A DNA stretch of 34,048 bases, taken from positions 64,480 to 98,527 of the forward strand of contig NZ_AWNK01000010.1 of the NCBI RefSeq assembly GCF_000469585.1, in the 5' to 3' direction. Positions within the stretch are counted from its first letter, which is position 1; each line of letters starts with the position of its first letter. Shown one piece after another: positions 6,263 through 15,017 of this stretch. Both the position numbers and the translations under genes were made by a program. Below the pieces are notes generated by a model. The model saw nothing but the letters and a program-made list of their open reading frames with translations. It did no database searches and had not been told where the DNA came from. The DNA is from Chrysiogenes arsenatis DSM 11915 (GTDB lineage: Bacteria > Chrysiogenota > Chrysiogenetes > Chrysiogenales > Chrysiogenaceae).

Positions 6263-8527
6263 TTATCGTTTTTCTTGAATTCCCTGTGCCGCTGCCAGCA
6301 ATTGCCCCAGTGCCAGCGCGCCATCGTTGGGCGGATAGATGCGCGGGAGGTAGATTGGCAGGCCGGTTTCCCGCAGTGCTTCCAACGCCAACGTGCACAA
6401 CACGCGATTTTGAAAAACGCCACCACAAAGCACGACTGGAAGCCCTTCTTGGCGGGCAAGGGTGACGATCAGTTTCGCCAAGGTGTGGAAAAACCGCGTG
6501 GCTCCTACGGTGGGGTTTTGTTCCAGCATCAGCGCGCGCGCCATGGGGCGTGGGTCGATCAGCATACCGTCGATTGGCATGGGGTAAGGTTTTACGTGTA
6601 GATTGGGGTCGAAGTGGGCTTCGAGTCGCATCGGGGCGTCGGCGTCGTGCCGCGCAATGTGACACAGGCCAAGGAGGCTGGCGGCGATATCAAAAAGCCG
6701 TCCCATCGATGTGGTGCGGATGGTGGTGGGTTTGCTGGCCAGCCCCGCAAGAAGGTGAATTTCCTGCGGCGTGAAGGTGGCAAGCGCGCGATCATCGGTT
6801 GGGATAGCGGCGGCACCGAATATTTCGCAGAGCATACCTAATGCACTGCGGCGCGGTTCACGCGCACATTTTTCGCCGCCGGGGAGTGGGAATGGTCGCA
6901 GATGGGCGAGTCGTTGAAATCCTTGGGGGTCGACGCGTAGCACTTCGCTGCCCCAGATCATGCCATCGCTGCCATAGCCGGTGCCATCCCACGCCAGTCC
7001 CAGCACGGGTTCGTTCAGTTGGTATTCTGCCATAACGGCCAGAATGTGTGCGTGGTGATGCTGCACGCGCACGAGTGGCAGCCCTTGCTGGGTCGCCCAG
7101 CGCGTGGTGTCGTAGTTGGGGTGCAGGTCGCATGTGATCTGCTGCGGTTCAAAGCGGTAGAGGCGGTAGAGTGTTTCGCGCATTCTGTCAAACGTGGCAA
7201 AGCTTTCCAGCGTGTCAAGGTCGCCGATATGCGGGCTGAGAATGGCCTGATCGTCCCAACCGATGGCGATGGTGTTTTTCTGCTGCCCGCCAACAGCCAG
7301 CGTTGGCACGGCGAGTGGGATGGGTAGGCGGGTGGGATGGGGCGCCATGCCGCGCCCTTTGCGCACGGGCAGCGGGCGGTCGCCAATGACGGCAATCACG
7401 CTGTCGTCGCAGCCGTTGACGATTTCGCGGTCGTGGTCGAGGACGGCGTCGTACACGCCTGTCAGATGGCGAGCGAGCGTGTCAAATTCGGTGATGATCG
7501 GTTCGTCGGCAATGTTAGCGGATGTCGCGATAATCGGTGTACCCAGTTGTTCCAGTAAGAGCATGTGGAGTGGCGTGTAGGGGAGAAATGCCCCGATCCA
7601 CGGCAGGTCGGGGGCGACGTGCGAGCTGAGTTGCTGGGCGCCGTCGTCATGGCGTGTGGTGATCAGCACGATAGGGTGGGCGGGGTGTTGCAGCTGCCGC
7701 CGCTCTTCCGGCGTGGGCTGAAGGTACGCATTCAGCTGATCAATAGTGGGAAACATGACGGCAAACGGTTTGGTCGGACGGCGTTTGCGCTGGCGCAAGG
7801 TTGCCACGGCATAGTCATTGGTGGCATCGCAAATCAGGTGATAGCCGCCAAGGCCGCGCAAAGCGATGATGCCACCACGCTGAATCCATGCGGCGGCTTG
7901 GTGCAGGGCGTTTTCGCCAGTGGCGCACTCCTGGCCCGTGCTATCGCGCAACCAAAGGCGCGGACCGCAGGCAAAACAGCTCACGGGCTGGGCGTGAAAG
8001 CGGCGATTGGCGGGGTCGTGATATTCCGCGGCACACGCCGGACACATCGAAAACGGTGCCATCGATGTTGCGGGGCGGTCATACGGTAAAGTGTGCAGGA
8101 TCGAGTAGCGCGGCCCGCAATTGGTGCAGTTGATAAACGGATAGCGGTAGCGGCGGTTGCGGGGATCGTGCATTTCGGTGACACACTCATCGCACAGGGC
8201 AATGTCGGGCGGCACGGAGACGGTTATGTGGTGGGCGCTGTGCTCGGTGAGATTGATGTGAAAACCCTGCTGTATTTGATAGGGAATCTCATTGTGCTGT
8301 TGTGTGGCAATATGCGCCATGGCGGGGAGTGCGGTGGGGAGCGAGGTGAGGAATTGTTCGATGGCGCTGCTCAGGCCGTGGAGTTCGGCGGTAACGCCGG
8401 TAGCAGTGTTGCGGACTTCTCCATCAAGTCGGAGTTCTTTGGCGAGCCTGGCGATGGCGGGGCGGAATCCGACCCCCTGCACCGTACCGGTAAAGTGAAG
8501 GCGGATTCCTTTGAGGTGAGCAAGCAT
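6263..8527 (-). CDS. hypF: Carbamoyltransferase HypF
   Basis: A 754-aa protein, the normal HypF length. It makes S-carbamoyl/thiocyanate on HypE from carbamoyl phosphate and ATP, supplying the cyanide ligands of [NiFe] hydrogenases. Domains in order: acylphosphatase with GTVQGVGFRP (14-23); two zinc fingers C112/C115/C134/C137 and C162/C165/C184/C187; a YrdC/Sua5-like domain (about 205-390, KRRPTKPFAVM); and a Kae1-like domain with the metal-binding HHHAH motif and the late CGGVFQNR motif. It begins 1 nt after the xre stop, so the two are translated from one mRNA. No catalytic motif appears lost. Confidence 0.97.
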   Translation of the reverse strand: MLAHLKGIRLHFTGTVQGVGFRPAIARLAKELRLDGEVRNTATGVTAELHGLSSAIEQFLTSLPTALPAMAHIATQQHNEIPYQIQQGFHINLTEHSAHHITVSVPPDIALCDECVTEMHDPRNRRYRYPFINCTNCGPRYSILHTLPYDRPATSMAPFSMCPACAAEYHDPANRRFHAQPVSCFACGPRLWLRDSTGQECATGENALHQAAAWIQRGGIIALRGLGGYHLICDATNDYAVATLRQRKRRPTKPFAVMFPTIDQLNAYLQPTPEERRQLQHPAHPIVLITTRHDDGAQQLSSHVAPDLPWIGAFLPYTPLHMLLLEQLGTPIIATSANIADEPIITEFDTLARHLTGVYDAVLDHDREIVNGCDDSVIAVIGDRPLPVRKGRGMAPHPTRLPIPLAVPTLAVGGQQKNTIAIGWDDQAILSPHIGDLDTLESFATFDRMRETLYRLYRFEPQQITCDLHPNYDTTRWATQQGLPLVRVQHHHAHILAVMAEYQLNEPVLGLAWDGTGYGSDGMIWGSEVLRVDPQGFQRLAHLRPFPLPGGEKCAREPRRSALGMLCEIFGAAAIPTDDRALATFTPQEIHLLAGLASKPTTIRTTSMGRLFDIAASLLGLCHIARHDADAPMRLEAHFDPNLHVKPYPMPIDGMLIDPRPMARALMLEQNPTVGATRFFHTLAKLIVTLARQEGLPVVLCGGVFQNRVLCTLALEALRETGLPIYLPRIYPPNDGALALGQLLAAAQGIQEKR

Positions 8528-8528
8528 A

Positions 8529-8774
8529 TTAGCGTTTCGATGGTTTTGCGTTCATGGCATCAGCAAAGGCGAAGCAGGCTTCAGCAGAAACAAAGCCGGA
8601 AGTCACCTGCTCTATCACCTGCGCGAGTTTGAGCGAAGGGTAGTGAATGCCCCGTTCAATAGCGCTGATATGGGCGCGCGAAACGTGTAGCAGGTCGGAA
8701 AGATCAGCCTGTGTCATATTGCGCGTGATGCGGTATTCGTAGAGTGGATGGATTGGTATGGCTTTAAATTTCAT
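8529..8774 (-). CDS. Xre-family helix-turn-helix regulator
   Basis: An 81-aa single-domain HTH_3 protein. The helix-turn-helix covers about residues 13-48 (RNMTQADLSDLLHVSR, HISAIERG, PSL). The ATG at 8774 has GGGGAGGA 4 nt before it; the upstream in-frame ATG places that site inside the gene. It directly precedes hypF, an unusual pairing that suggests it controls hypF or autoregulates the pair. A promoter with a nearby CAATT/AATTG dyad lies upstream. Confidence 0.88.
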   Translation of the reverse strand: MKFKAIPIHPLYEYRITRNMTQADLSDLLHVSRAHISAIERGIHYPSLKLAQVIEQVTSGFVSAEACFAFADAMNAKPSKR

Positions 8775-8816
8775 GGAATCCTCCCCGTTCATTTCTCATG
8801 CGCTACACCCAGTATA

Positions 8817-8856
8817 AATATGAGAATTGAATGGATTTGTGTCAATTGTTAATTGT
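8817..8856 (-). promoter_or_regulatory. Promoter and palindrome upstream of xre-hypF
   Basis: On the minus strand TTGACA (8840-8845) and CATATT (8817-8822) are 17 nt apart. A dyad CAATT-GTT-AATTG (8843-8855) overlaps the -35 box, a suitable place for autoregulation by the Xre protein. Confidence 0.5.
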
Positions 8857-8857
8857 G

Positions 8858-10492
8858 TTATTTCCAGAAACCTATTCGGCCTACTTGCATGGCAAGTATC
8901 CGATTTGTCCAAATCCCTCCGGTTAACACGGGAGTCAGCGTTTGCGAAGCGTCGGCAAGCTGGCTGGCAACAGCATGGGCGGTAAAGTCTGCAAAGCTTT
9001 CAATGCAACCAAAAGCAATAGCCGCTGGCGAAGCGCCCGCCATGCGATAGCTGATGACGGAACGCAGCAGCCAACGGGGATCGAACAGTGCCTCGAATGA
9101 TGTGCCCTGCGGCGCACCGTACTGCAAGCGCAGCCCTTTGGCAAAGGGTTGCTGGAGGGCGATGGATTCAAGTTCGGCGGCATCGTCATCGAGCGTATTT
9201 TGGGCATTTCCTTGTCCGAGAATGCGGCTGGCAACGCCCCAGACGTGCCAGACACTGCCAAGGTGCAGCGGGGTGTGATCGTGGCTCAGATGTTGCCAAA
9301 TTTCGGGATAAGTAGCGCGAAAAGTTTCTAAAAGACGCGCGGCACCTTCGTCGAGCGTGGCAATGCTCTGCACCAGTCCGGCGACAGTTTGCGTTTGGTC
9401 GATGGCGCACGGCACGGCTGTTTGCTGCCCATCATGGCCGATTTGGTAGAGTGCTAACGCTTCACTCCCGAGTGGAGCGTGACAGACGATCGTTCCGGCC
9501 ACTTCGTTGTGCGGCAGCGCATGGAGGTCGAGCGACCGCTGGCCGTCGCGAATACGTAGTGTGCTGTCGGTGCAGGCTATGCGTGGCCGCTGTTCCGGCT
9601 GAAAGAGTTCGCCGCTGAAACTCAGCCGATAGCTGGCATTTTCTGGATCATCGCATGGCCATGTCACCAGTGGCAGCGATTCAGCATCGGCTAGCGGTTG
9701 TGCTATCAAAAAAAGCATTAGGTCGTCGGGTAAGGCGCACCATATACCGCCCCAATCGCTGTGTGTGCGTTGGCGGAGTGCTTCGCGGACGGGGACAAAG
9801 AGGGCAGGTTTTTCGATGGTAGCGCAGAGTTTTTCTTCTTCTGGGGTGGCGTGTGTCCAACGCGATATCCCACTGAGATCGGCAAAAATAAGGGTTGCGC
9901 CGCGACGATTCCGAGCACTTTGGGCGTCAATCATTGCGACTTCCTGCCAGCCACTGAATGTGTGCACCGCGACTGATTCTCCCTGACGCAAGGTTTCCAC
10001 GCATTGTTGAAAAAGGAGGGGGAATTCTTCGCTCGCATGCGCCACGGTGCCGACGCCGTTTGGTTCATGCCATTCCAGAGTCCGTGGTTGTGGCGCAAGG
10101 CTCTTTGTGTACCCACAACAGGGGCAGAAATGAAACGGATTGGTATATGCGTGGCTGTGCGGATCGTTTACATTCGCAACACAATGGGCGCACGGTGGAA
10201 TATTGAGTGGTATGTTTGGTAGGTTCCACTGTTCGTTTTCAGCGGGCCACTCGGTTGCGATAGTGACGTTCGCTTCACTCAAAAAAAGCGATGTCGGGAT
10301 TTCGAGCGCCAAGACTTCGCCAAATTGACCGAGCGCTTCGGCGGTGCCACGTGCAAAGAGCAGTGTTTGTGTCTGGCGACGGACAAGCTGTGTTTCCAGA
10401 GTGGGTGCGGCGCTCATGCAGCGTTGCAAAAAGCGTTCAATAATTCCGGTATCCGCACAATTTTCAAAGGTAAAGAGGAGTGTATGGTTCAT
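8858..10492 (-). CDS. HypF-like / HydE-type hydrogenase maturation protein
   Basis: A 544-aa divergent relative of HypF. It has one zinc finger (C101/C104, C123/C126, spacing C-x2-C-x18-C-x2-C, as in HypF), a weakly recognisable YrdC-like middle, and a C-terminal Kae1-like part ending with TGGIWTNRIL, matching the CGGVFQNR motif of HypF. The acylphosphatase motif is absent, the second finger is absent, and the HHHAH metal motif is missing. The C-terminus stops soon after the TGGIWTNR motif. Its start overlaps the hydD stop by 4 nt. The hydD - hypF-like order recalls hydDE in Wolinella and Helicobacter, where HydE is HypF-related (from memory). A non-catalytic maturation role for a particular hydrogenase is inferred. 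Confidence 0.75.
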   Translation of the reverse strand: MNHTLLFTFENCADTGIIERFLQRCMSAAPTLETQLVRRQTQTLLFARGTAEALGQFGEVLALEIPTSLFLSEANVTIATEWPAENEQWNLPNIPLNIPPCAHCVANVNDPHSHAYTNPFHFCPCCGYTKSLAPQPRTLEWHEPNGVGTVAHASEEFPLLFQQCVETLRQGESVAVHTFSGWQEVAMIDAQSARNRRGATLIFADLSGISRWTHATPEEEKLCATIEKPALFVPVREALRQRTHSDWGGIWCALPDDLMLFLIAQPLADAESLPLVTWPCDDPENASYRLSFSGELFQPEQRPRIACTDSTLRIRDGQRSLDLHALPHNEVAGTIVCHAPLGSEALALYQIGHDGQQTAVPCAIDQTQTVAGLVQSIATLDEGAARLLETFRATYPEIWQHLSHDHTPLHLGSVWHVWGVASRILGQGNAQNTLDDDAAELESIALQQPFAKGLRLQYGAPQGTSFEALFDPRWLLRSVISYRMAGASPAAIAFGCIESFADFTAHAVASQLADASQTLTPVLTGGIWTNRILAMQVGRIGFWK

Positions 10493-11037
10493 CGTGATGT
10501 CTCCAGCGAAGGTTGGCAGCTTTTTTGTGCCAATTCGGTTAGTGTTTTTTCGGCAATGCGTGTGGTTTGGACGCCTAAACCGTGCAAATGTGCCAGAAGT
10601 TTTTTCTCCATAACGGCTGCGCCGTGCAATACGGCAGGTGTCATAACAAAAGAGGTTTCGGCAATCACTTCAGGGACAACTCCCAAAATGAATGTGGTTG
10701 GCCGGTCGCCCGCCATATCCATCATGGTGAGGGTGTGCAGCATTTCCACTTCGTGGGCACTCCCCTGCCAGCGGATGGCGTCGGGGATAACGGCATAATC
10801 AAAAAAATAGACCTCGCCAACGGCACTGTTCGCCACGTCTACGGTGTCAAGAATGACAACATGATCGTACGCGGCGATGGTGGGAATCAAGTGGTGCGCC
10901 AGTGTGCCACCATCAAGAATATCTACTTGATGTGGTCCATCGTAGCGATAGTTGGTAATCATGAGCGTAGCCAAATGTACGCCCACCCCTTCGTCACCAA
11001 AGAGGACATTGCCGATGCCGAGCAGGAGAATTTTCAT
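10489..11037 (-). CDS. hydD: Hydrogenase maturation protease, HydD/HyaD family
   Basis: A 182-aa endopeptidase of the HyaD/HybD/HydD family, which clips the C-terminus of the [NiFe]-hydrogenase large subunit after nickel insertion. It has GIGNVLFGDEGVG (8-19), with E16 as nickel-sensing ligand, the ILDTVD segment (62-67) with the second ligand Asp, and H95 in HEVEML as the third. Length is typical. It overlaps the HypF-like gene by 4 nt (coupled translation) and is transcribed away from folC. No large- or small-subunit genes are in the window. Confidence 0.92.
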   Translation of the reverse strand: MKILLLGIGNVLFGDEGVGVHLATLMITNYRYDGPHQVDILDGGTLAHHLIPTIAAYDHVVILDTVDVANSAVGEVYFFDYAVIPDAIRWQGSAHEVEMLHTLTMMDMAGDRPTTFILGVVPEVIAETSFVMTPAVLHGAAVMEKKLLAHLHGLGVQTTRIAEKTLTELAQKSCQPSLETSR

Positions 11038-11136
11038 GGTAACCTCGTTTGGTGAAATTGGGCGTTGCTGCGGGCATTTCTAGCACTCGGATAGCTGCGC
11101 ATCAAGGTTTTTATCCGGTACAGGTGGGAGTATCCG

Positions 11137-11244
11137 GTGAAATATTTTGATCTGGAAACCGTGCCAGCCGTTCCGGTATTCATAGCCTTCAAGAAAAAAA
11201 ATATGCTACAGTACGCAAAGTTTCAGATCAATGGGAGAGGCTAA
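11137..11244 (+). CDS. Possible 35-aa ORF coupled to folC
   Basis: A 35-codon frame with GTG start, preceded by GGTGGGAG at about 6 nt. Its TAA overlaps the folC ATG (TAATG). The predicted peptide has a hydrophobic stretch (VPAVPVFIAF) and a basic segment. No homologue recognised. The stop/start overlap and the upstream site are what make it worth listing; it could equally be an ordinary 5' leader. Confidence 0.3.
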   Translation: MKYFDLETVPAVPVFIAFKKKNMLQYAKFQINGRG

Positions 11245-12455
11245 TGGAACGCTACCTTGAAGACCTGCTGCGACAGACGCAACATACGATTAAACTTGGG
11301 CTTGAAAATACAGTATTGGCCATGGAAATCTTTGGCAATCCGCATCGGCGCTATCGTTCGATCTTGGTTGCCGGAAGTAATGGTAAAGGAACCACGGCGG
11401 CGTATATTGCCGCTGGGCTCCGTGGAGCGGGATTTCGCACGGGACTTTTTTCTTCGCCACATCTGGTTTCGCTTGCGGAACGAATCAATTTGGATGGGAA
11501 AGATATAGATGTCGCTCTATTAAAGGAGTATATCGACTCGACGGTGACGACCTGCCGCAGGCATAACCTTGAGCTGACTTTTTTTGAGATTATGACGGTT
11601 GTTTGCGCTCGTTGGTTCGCCGATCAGCAATGCGAGTATGCGGTGATAGAAGTTGGCCTTGGTGGGCGACTCGATTCGACGAATGTCCACCCGAATGAGT
11701 GGTCGGTGGTAACCACTATCGGCCTGGAACATACGCAGATTCTTGGCAATACGGCAGAGGAGATCGCGGCGGAAAAACTAGCAATTGTCAAGCCAGGAAC
11801 GGTGTTAATTACCGGCGATGCCACTGGATGGGAAAAACCACTGGCGGAGGCGCTGAAGAAAAATAGTGCTACCCATATAGACTCGCGCGGCGAAGATATT
11901 GCGCCAGATGTGCACGATGCGCTGAGCTATCCTTTCCTTGAAGCAAATTTTCGCCATGCCGTTGCCTTTATGCGGTACCTTGGGGTTGTCGATCCGGCAA
12001 TATTGCGCCAGATGGCGGCCGTTCGTGTCCCGTGTCGTATGCAGGAACGGACGTACAAAAATCGCCCATTACTGCTGGATGCGGCGCATAACTCGCCCGC
12101 GATAGAAGTTATTCAGCCGCACGTGAAGGAGTTTATCGCACGCCATAATCAGCGGAGCATCTTAGTCACAACGCTGCTGCGCGATAAGGAGCTGGATAAA
12201 ACCGTCTGTGACTTTTGGAAATGCTTTGATGTGGTGATTCTGACGCCGATCAGTAATCCGCGTAGCCGTACTTCGGACGAGCTTTTTGCGTTGCGTAATA
12301 ATTGCGGGCACGAAAAAATATTTATGGCGCGGGGGGTTGGCCCTTCTGTGAAAGCGCTCAATAATTTTATCACCGGAAAAAGCCCGTTTTCGGTCGTGGT
12401 CACCGGATCGATTTATCTGCTTGGACAAATCCTGCCACTGCTGGAGGAGGCGTGA
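11244..12455 (+). CDS. folC: Folylpolyglutamate / dihydrofolate synthase
   Basis: A 403-aa Mur-ligase family protein that adds glutamate to folates (and dihydropteroate in bifunctional forms). It has the P-loop AGSNGKGT (44-51), TGLFSSPHL near residue 71, the FEIMT segment, GLGGRLDSTN near residue 138, and DAAHNSPA near residue 280, all characteristic of FolC. GGGAGAGG precedes the ATG. Its last 4 nt overlap lptD. Whether it also has dihydrofolate synthase activity cannot be read from the sequence. Confidence 0.95.
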   Translation: MERYLEDLLRQTQHTIKLGLENTVLAMEIFGNPHRRYRSILVAGSNGKGTTAAYIAAGLRGAGFRTGLFSSPHLVSLAERINLDGKDIDVALLKEYIDSTVTTCRRHNLELTFFEIMTVVCARWFADQQCEYAVIEVGLGGRLDSTNVHPNEWSVVTTIGLEHTQILGNTAEEIAAEKLAIVKPGTVLITGDATGWEKPLAEALKKNSATHIDSRGEDIAPDVHDALSYPFLEANFRHAVAFMRYLGVVDPAILRQMAAVRVPCRMQERTYKNRPLLLDAAHNSPAIEVIQPHVKEFIARHNQRSILVTTLLRDKELDKTVCDFWKCFDVVILTPISNPRSRTSDELFALRNNCGHEKIFMARGVGPSVKALNNFITGKSPFSVVVTGSIYLLGQILPLLEEA

Positions 12456-14557
12456 TTCGGCACTTTTTGTCAGCACGCTTGCGCTCTCTGGCGCTTTGTT
12501 CCACCCTTCTTGCGAGCCATATGGCGTATGCCGATCAATGTACGACTTCGGCGGCGTTGATGGCCGACGCGGTAACGCGCAATCCGGCAACCGAGCAGAT
12601 GATTGCGACGGGAAATGTCACGTTAGAAAATGAAGAGTATCGTATTCGTGCGGATCGTGCCGAATATTTTGAACAGGAACGGCTTATCGTTTTTCGCGGC
12701 AATGTTACCGTCGACAGTGTCGGAAGTCGCATTACGACGGAGCAGATTGAATATTCTTTAGACAGCGGACTTGGCGAAGCAACGAACGCCCAAATCGTTC
12801 ACGATGATACCTACCGCTTTTCAGCCACCAGCCTGCGTCGCACCGGAGCGCTGAGTTATCAACTCGAATCGGGAACTTTCACCACCTGTGCTGGTGATTG
12901 CCCCGATTGGCAATTTCGTGCGGGGCAGGCTGAAGTGACGCAAGGGCGTTATTTGGTCGCTCGCGATGTGACGTTTCGCATCCGCAATGTTCCCGTTTGG
13001 TATTTTCCCTATTTGGTCTATCCCGTCAAAAATCAGCGCGAAGCGGGGATCTTGATTCCGGCATTGACGAGCAGTTCGAATAATGGAACTGGATTGGAAA
13101 TGACGTACTTTCATCCATTTGGCGATGCGCGCGATATTTCAATTTTTGCGAACGTGTACACCCGCACTGGTGTGATGCTGGGCGGCGAATATCGTCAGGC
13201 TGATGATGGCTTTGGCGCGCTCGCACTGAATCACCGCTTCATTCAGGAAAGCAAGACCAAGTCCGACGATCCGCACCGCTATCGCACGTACGGTGAATAT
13301 CAATTGCGGCGTGATGCGTGGATGGTTGATGGTCGCTACGATGCGGCTTCTGATCGCGATTTTGCGCATGATTATAACGATGAGTCCGGCCCAGAGTGGT
13401 TGCGCGATGCTGGCCGCAGTGAAACGCTGGCCAGTGTTGGTTATCAGGGAGAGGCGTGGAGTGCGTTTGTGCGTGGGCAGAGCCAGCAGACGTGGATTCA
13501 TGAAGCCACGCAGCACCGCGATAATCGGCTGACGACCGCCCCCTATGGCGCGGCATTTCTGGAACGCTGGGGTAGCGACTGGCAGCTTTCTGGATCGCTG
13601 GATGCTGGTTCCTATCGGCTTCGCGAATCGACACTTCCGTTTACGACTGACGGCAACCGTTTGCGCTACAGCAGCCGTAATTCTGACTATGACGCGATTG
13701 ATTTTAGTCGTGCCACCCTGACGCTCCACCGGCCACTGGCCACGCGCTATTGGGGAATGGAGTGGCAAGTGGGTTTGCAAGGAGAAACGTGGAAGCCGCA
13801 GGACGGAACCACACTGAACGCTCTCAATGAAAAACCACTTTGGCGAGCTGAAGGCGATGAGACAATCAGTTATCTGCTCCCCTTTGTGCAAGTGCGCTGG
13901 AACAGCGCCCGTTTGTACGCCGATCACGGGTGGGCGCGCCACAGCATCGGATTAGAATTTGACGCCGATTACCGTCAAGATTCTAGCGTAACGGCCGCTC
14001 AGCCACTGTTCGATACCTTGCTGGCACAGCATGAGCATCGCTTTACGCCGCGGCTGGTCAACCGACTCACCGGAACCAATTGGTACGCGGAGCACCATAT
14101 TGGGCAACCATTTTCCCCAACAGAATTTGGCAACAATAATTCAGGCGAAATCCTGAACGGCATTGTGTTGGGGATTGGCCGCTTTCGCGTTGATTGGCAC
14201 TCGTTGTACGATCCAAATCAAAAAGAAGTGACGCGCCAAAGTGTTGGAACTTCATGGGAACTGTTGCAAGGGGTACGGCTGGGTGCAGTGCACACGTATG
14301 AACGGCGTGGTGTCAGTAATGGGGCGCTCGATCTGCGCCTGACGCGCGGACAGTGGGAAGTGATTCTTGGTACGGAAATGACCGCCGAAGAAAACAGTGT
14401 CAAGCGAGCCTTCAGTGAAATGACCCCGCGCCGTAAGCACGTTGAAGTTATCCATCATGCCGACTGCTGGCAAATGCGCGTGGGAGTTGCCGAAGACCGC
14501 ACGCCCGCGATTGAAGTTGATCGCACGGTCTATGTCAAATTTACCTTAGCGGGGTAA
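12452..14557 (+). CDS. lptD: LPS assembly outer-membrane protein LptD
   Basis: A 701-aa outer-membrane beta-barrel that inserts lipopolysaccharide into the outer leaflet. Residues 1-27 form a signal peptide ending AYA. Residues about 50-150 are the OstA-like jellyroll repeats (ATGNVTLENEEYRIRADRAEYF, then FRGNVTVDS). The barrel follows from about 195 with PVWYFPYLVYP and the conserved REAGILIPAL segment. The start is GTG, overlapping the folC stop, with GGAGGAGG just before. Cysteines are few, so the disulphide pattern of the E. coli protein is not obvious. Its partner LptE is not in the window. Confidence 0.93.
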   Translation: MIRHFLSARLRSLALCSTLLASHMAYADQCTTSAALMADAVTRNPATEQMIATGNVTLENEEYRIRADRAEYFEQERLIVFRGNVTVDSVGSRITTEQIEYSLDSGLGEATNAQIVHDDTYRFSATSLRRTGALSYQLESGTFTTCAGDCPDWQFRAGQAEVTQGRYLVARDVTFRIRNVPVWYFPYLVYPVKNQREAGILIPALTSSSNNGTGLEMTYFHPFGDARDISIFANVYTRTGVMLGGEYRQADDGFGALALNHRFIQESKTKSDDPHRYRTYGEYQLRRDAWMVDGRYDAASDRDFAHDYNDESGPEWLRDAGRSETLASVGYQGEAWSAFVRGQSQQTWIHEATQHRDNRLTTAPYGAAFLERWGSDWQLSGSLDAGSYRLRESTLPFTTDGNRLRYSSRNSDYDAIDFSRATLTLHRPLATRYWGMEWQVGLQGETWKPQDGTTLNALNEKPLWRAEGDETISYLLPFVQVRWNSARLYADHGWARHSIGLEFDADYRQDSSVTAAQPLFDTLLAQHEHRFTPRLVNRLTGTNWYAEHHIGQPFSPTEFGNNNSGEILNGIVLGIGRFRVDWHSLYDPNQKEVTRQSVGTSWELLQGVRLGAVHTYERRGVSNGALDLRLTRGQWEVILGTEMTAEENSVKRAFSEMTPRRKHVEVIHHADCWQMRVGVAEDRTPAIEVDRTVYVKFTLAG

Positions 14558-14576
14558 TTCTACTCTGTTAAAAAAC

Positions 14577-14613
14577 AAAAAATCCCCCGCGTGGCACGCG
14601 GGGGATTTTTTTT
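14577..14613. terminator. Bidirectional terminator between lptD and the cupredoxin cluster
   Basis: The stem TCCCCCGCG / CGCGGGGGA with a 5-nt loop is flanked by A-runs on the left and eight Ts on the right. It ends both lptD (plus) and the CuA-like gene (minus), whose stop codon immediately abuts it. Confidence 0.92.
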
Positions 14614-14997
14614 CTATTCAACAACTAAAGTTCCACGCAAGCGCGTATGTAGCGGACTACAGATAACGCTGCACACAAAGCCGAATTCCCCTTTGCGTTT
14701 CGGGGTAAACTCAATGGTTTTCATTTTACCGGGCAGGATTTTGCCCGCGTCAACACCCAGTTCGCCGATAATAAAGCCGTGGGTAACATCTTCGCTGATG
14801 AGGCGCAAGCGCACAGGTTCGCCCTGTTTGACAACGACTCGGTTTGGCGAAAAACCGCCATCTTCCGCCGCACGGATGATAATGTCGATGGTGTTTGGTT
14901 CCTTGCCAATGTTTTTTGCCAGCGTGAAGCCGATCGGCAGGCCGATAACCATGGCAATCACGACCAGTGCAGCAAGTATTTCTTTGAATGATCTCAT
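14614..14997 (-). CDS. Membrane-anchored CuA-like cupredoxin
   Basis: A 127-aa protein with an uncleaved-looking N-terminal membrane anchor (about 8-27) and one cupredoxin domain. Ligand candidates are H73 (DVTHG) and C109-x3-C113-x3-H117, the CuA arrangement, but the final Met ligand position is Leu120. A CuA centre with an altered axial ligand, or another copper site, is possible. It starts 20 nt after the CuA-NapH-like gene on the same strand and resembles that protein's N-terminal domain (both share EDVTHG and GTLVVE), so it is probably a duplicated module serving the same complex. It probably acts in the periplasm, tethered to the inner membrane. Confidence 0.85.
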   Translation of the reverse strand: MRSFKEILAALVVIAMVIGLPIGFTLAKNIGKEPNTIDIIIRAAEDGGFSPNRVVVKQGEPVRLRLISEDVTHGFIIGELGVDAGKILPGKMKTIEFTPKRKGEFGFVCSVICSPLHTRLRGTLVVE

Positions 14998-15017
14998 TGT
15001 CCCCTCGCTTTCTGCAC

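Noticed and set aside
7565-8089. 174-codon open frame on the plus strand
   Set aside because: Antisense to hypF, whose motifs are intact; no ribosome binding site or recognisable product.
13139-13942. 267-codon open frame on the minus strand
   Set aside because: It lies wholly inside lptD on the opposite strand, has no ribosome binding site and gives a low-complexity R/T/I-rich product; an antisense shadow.
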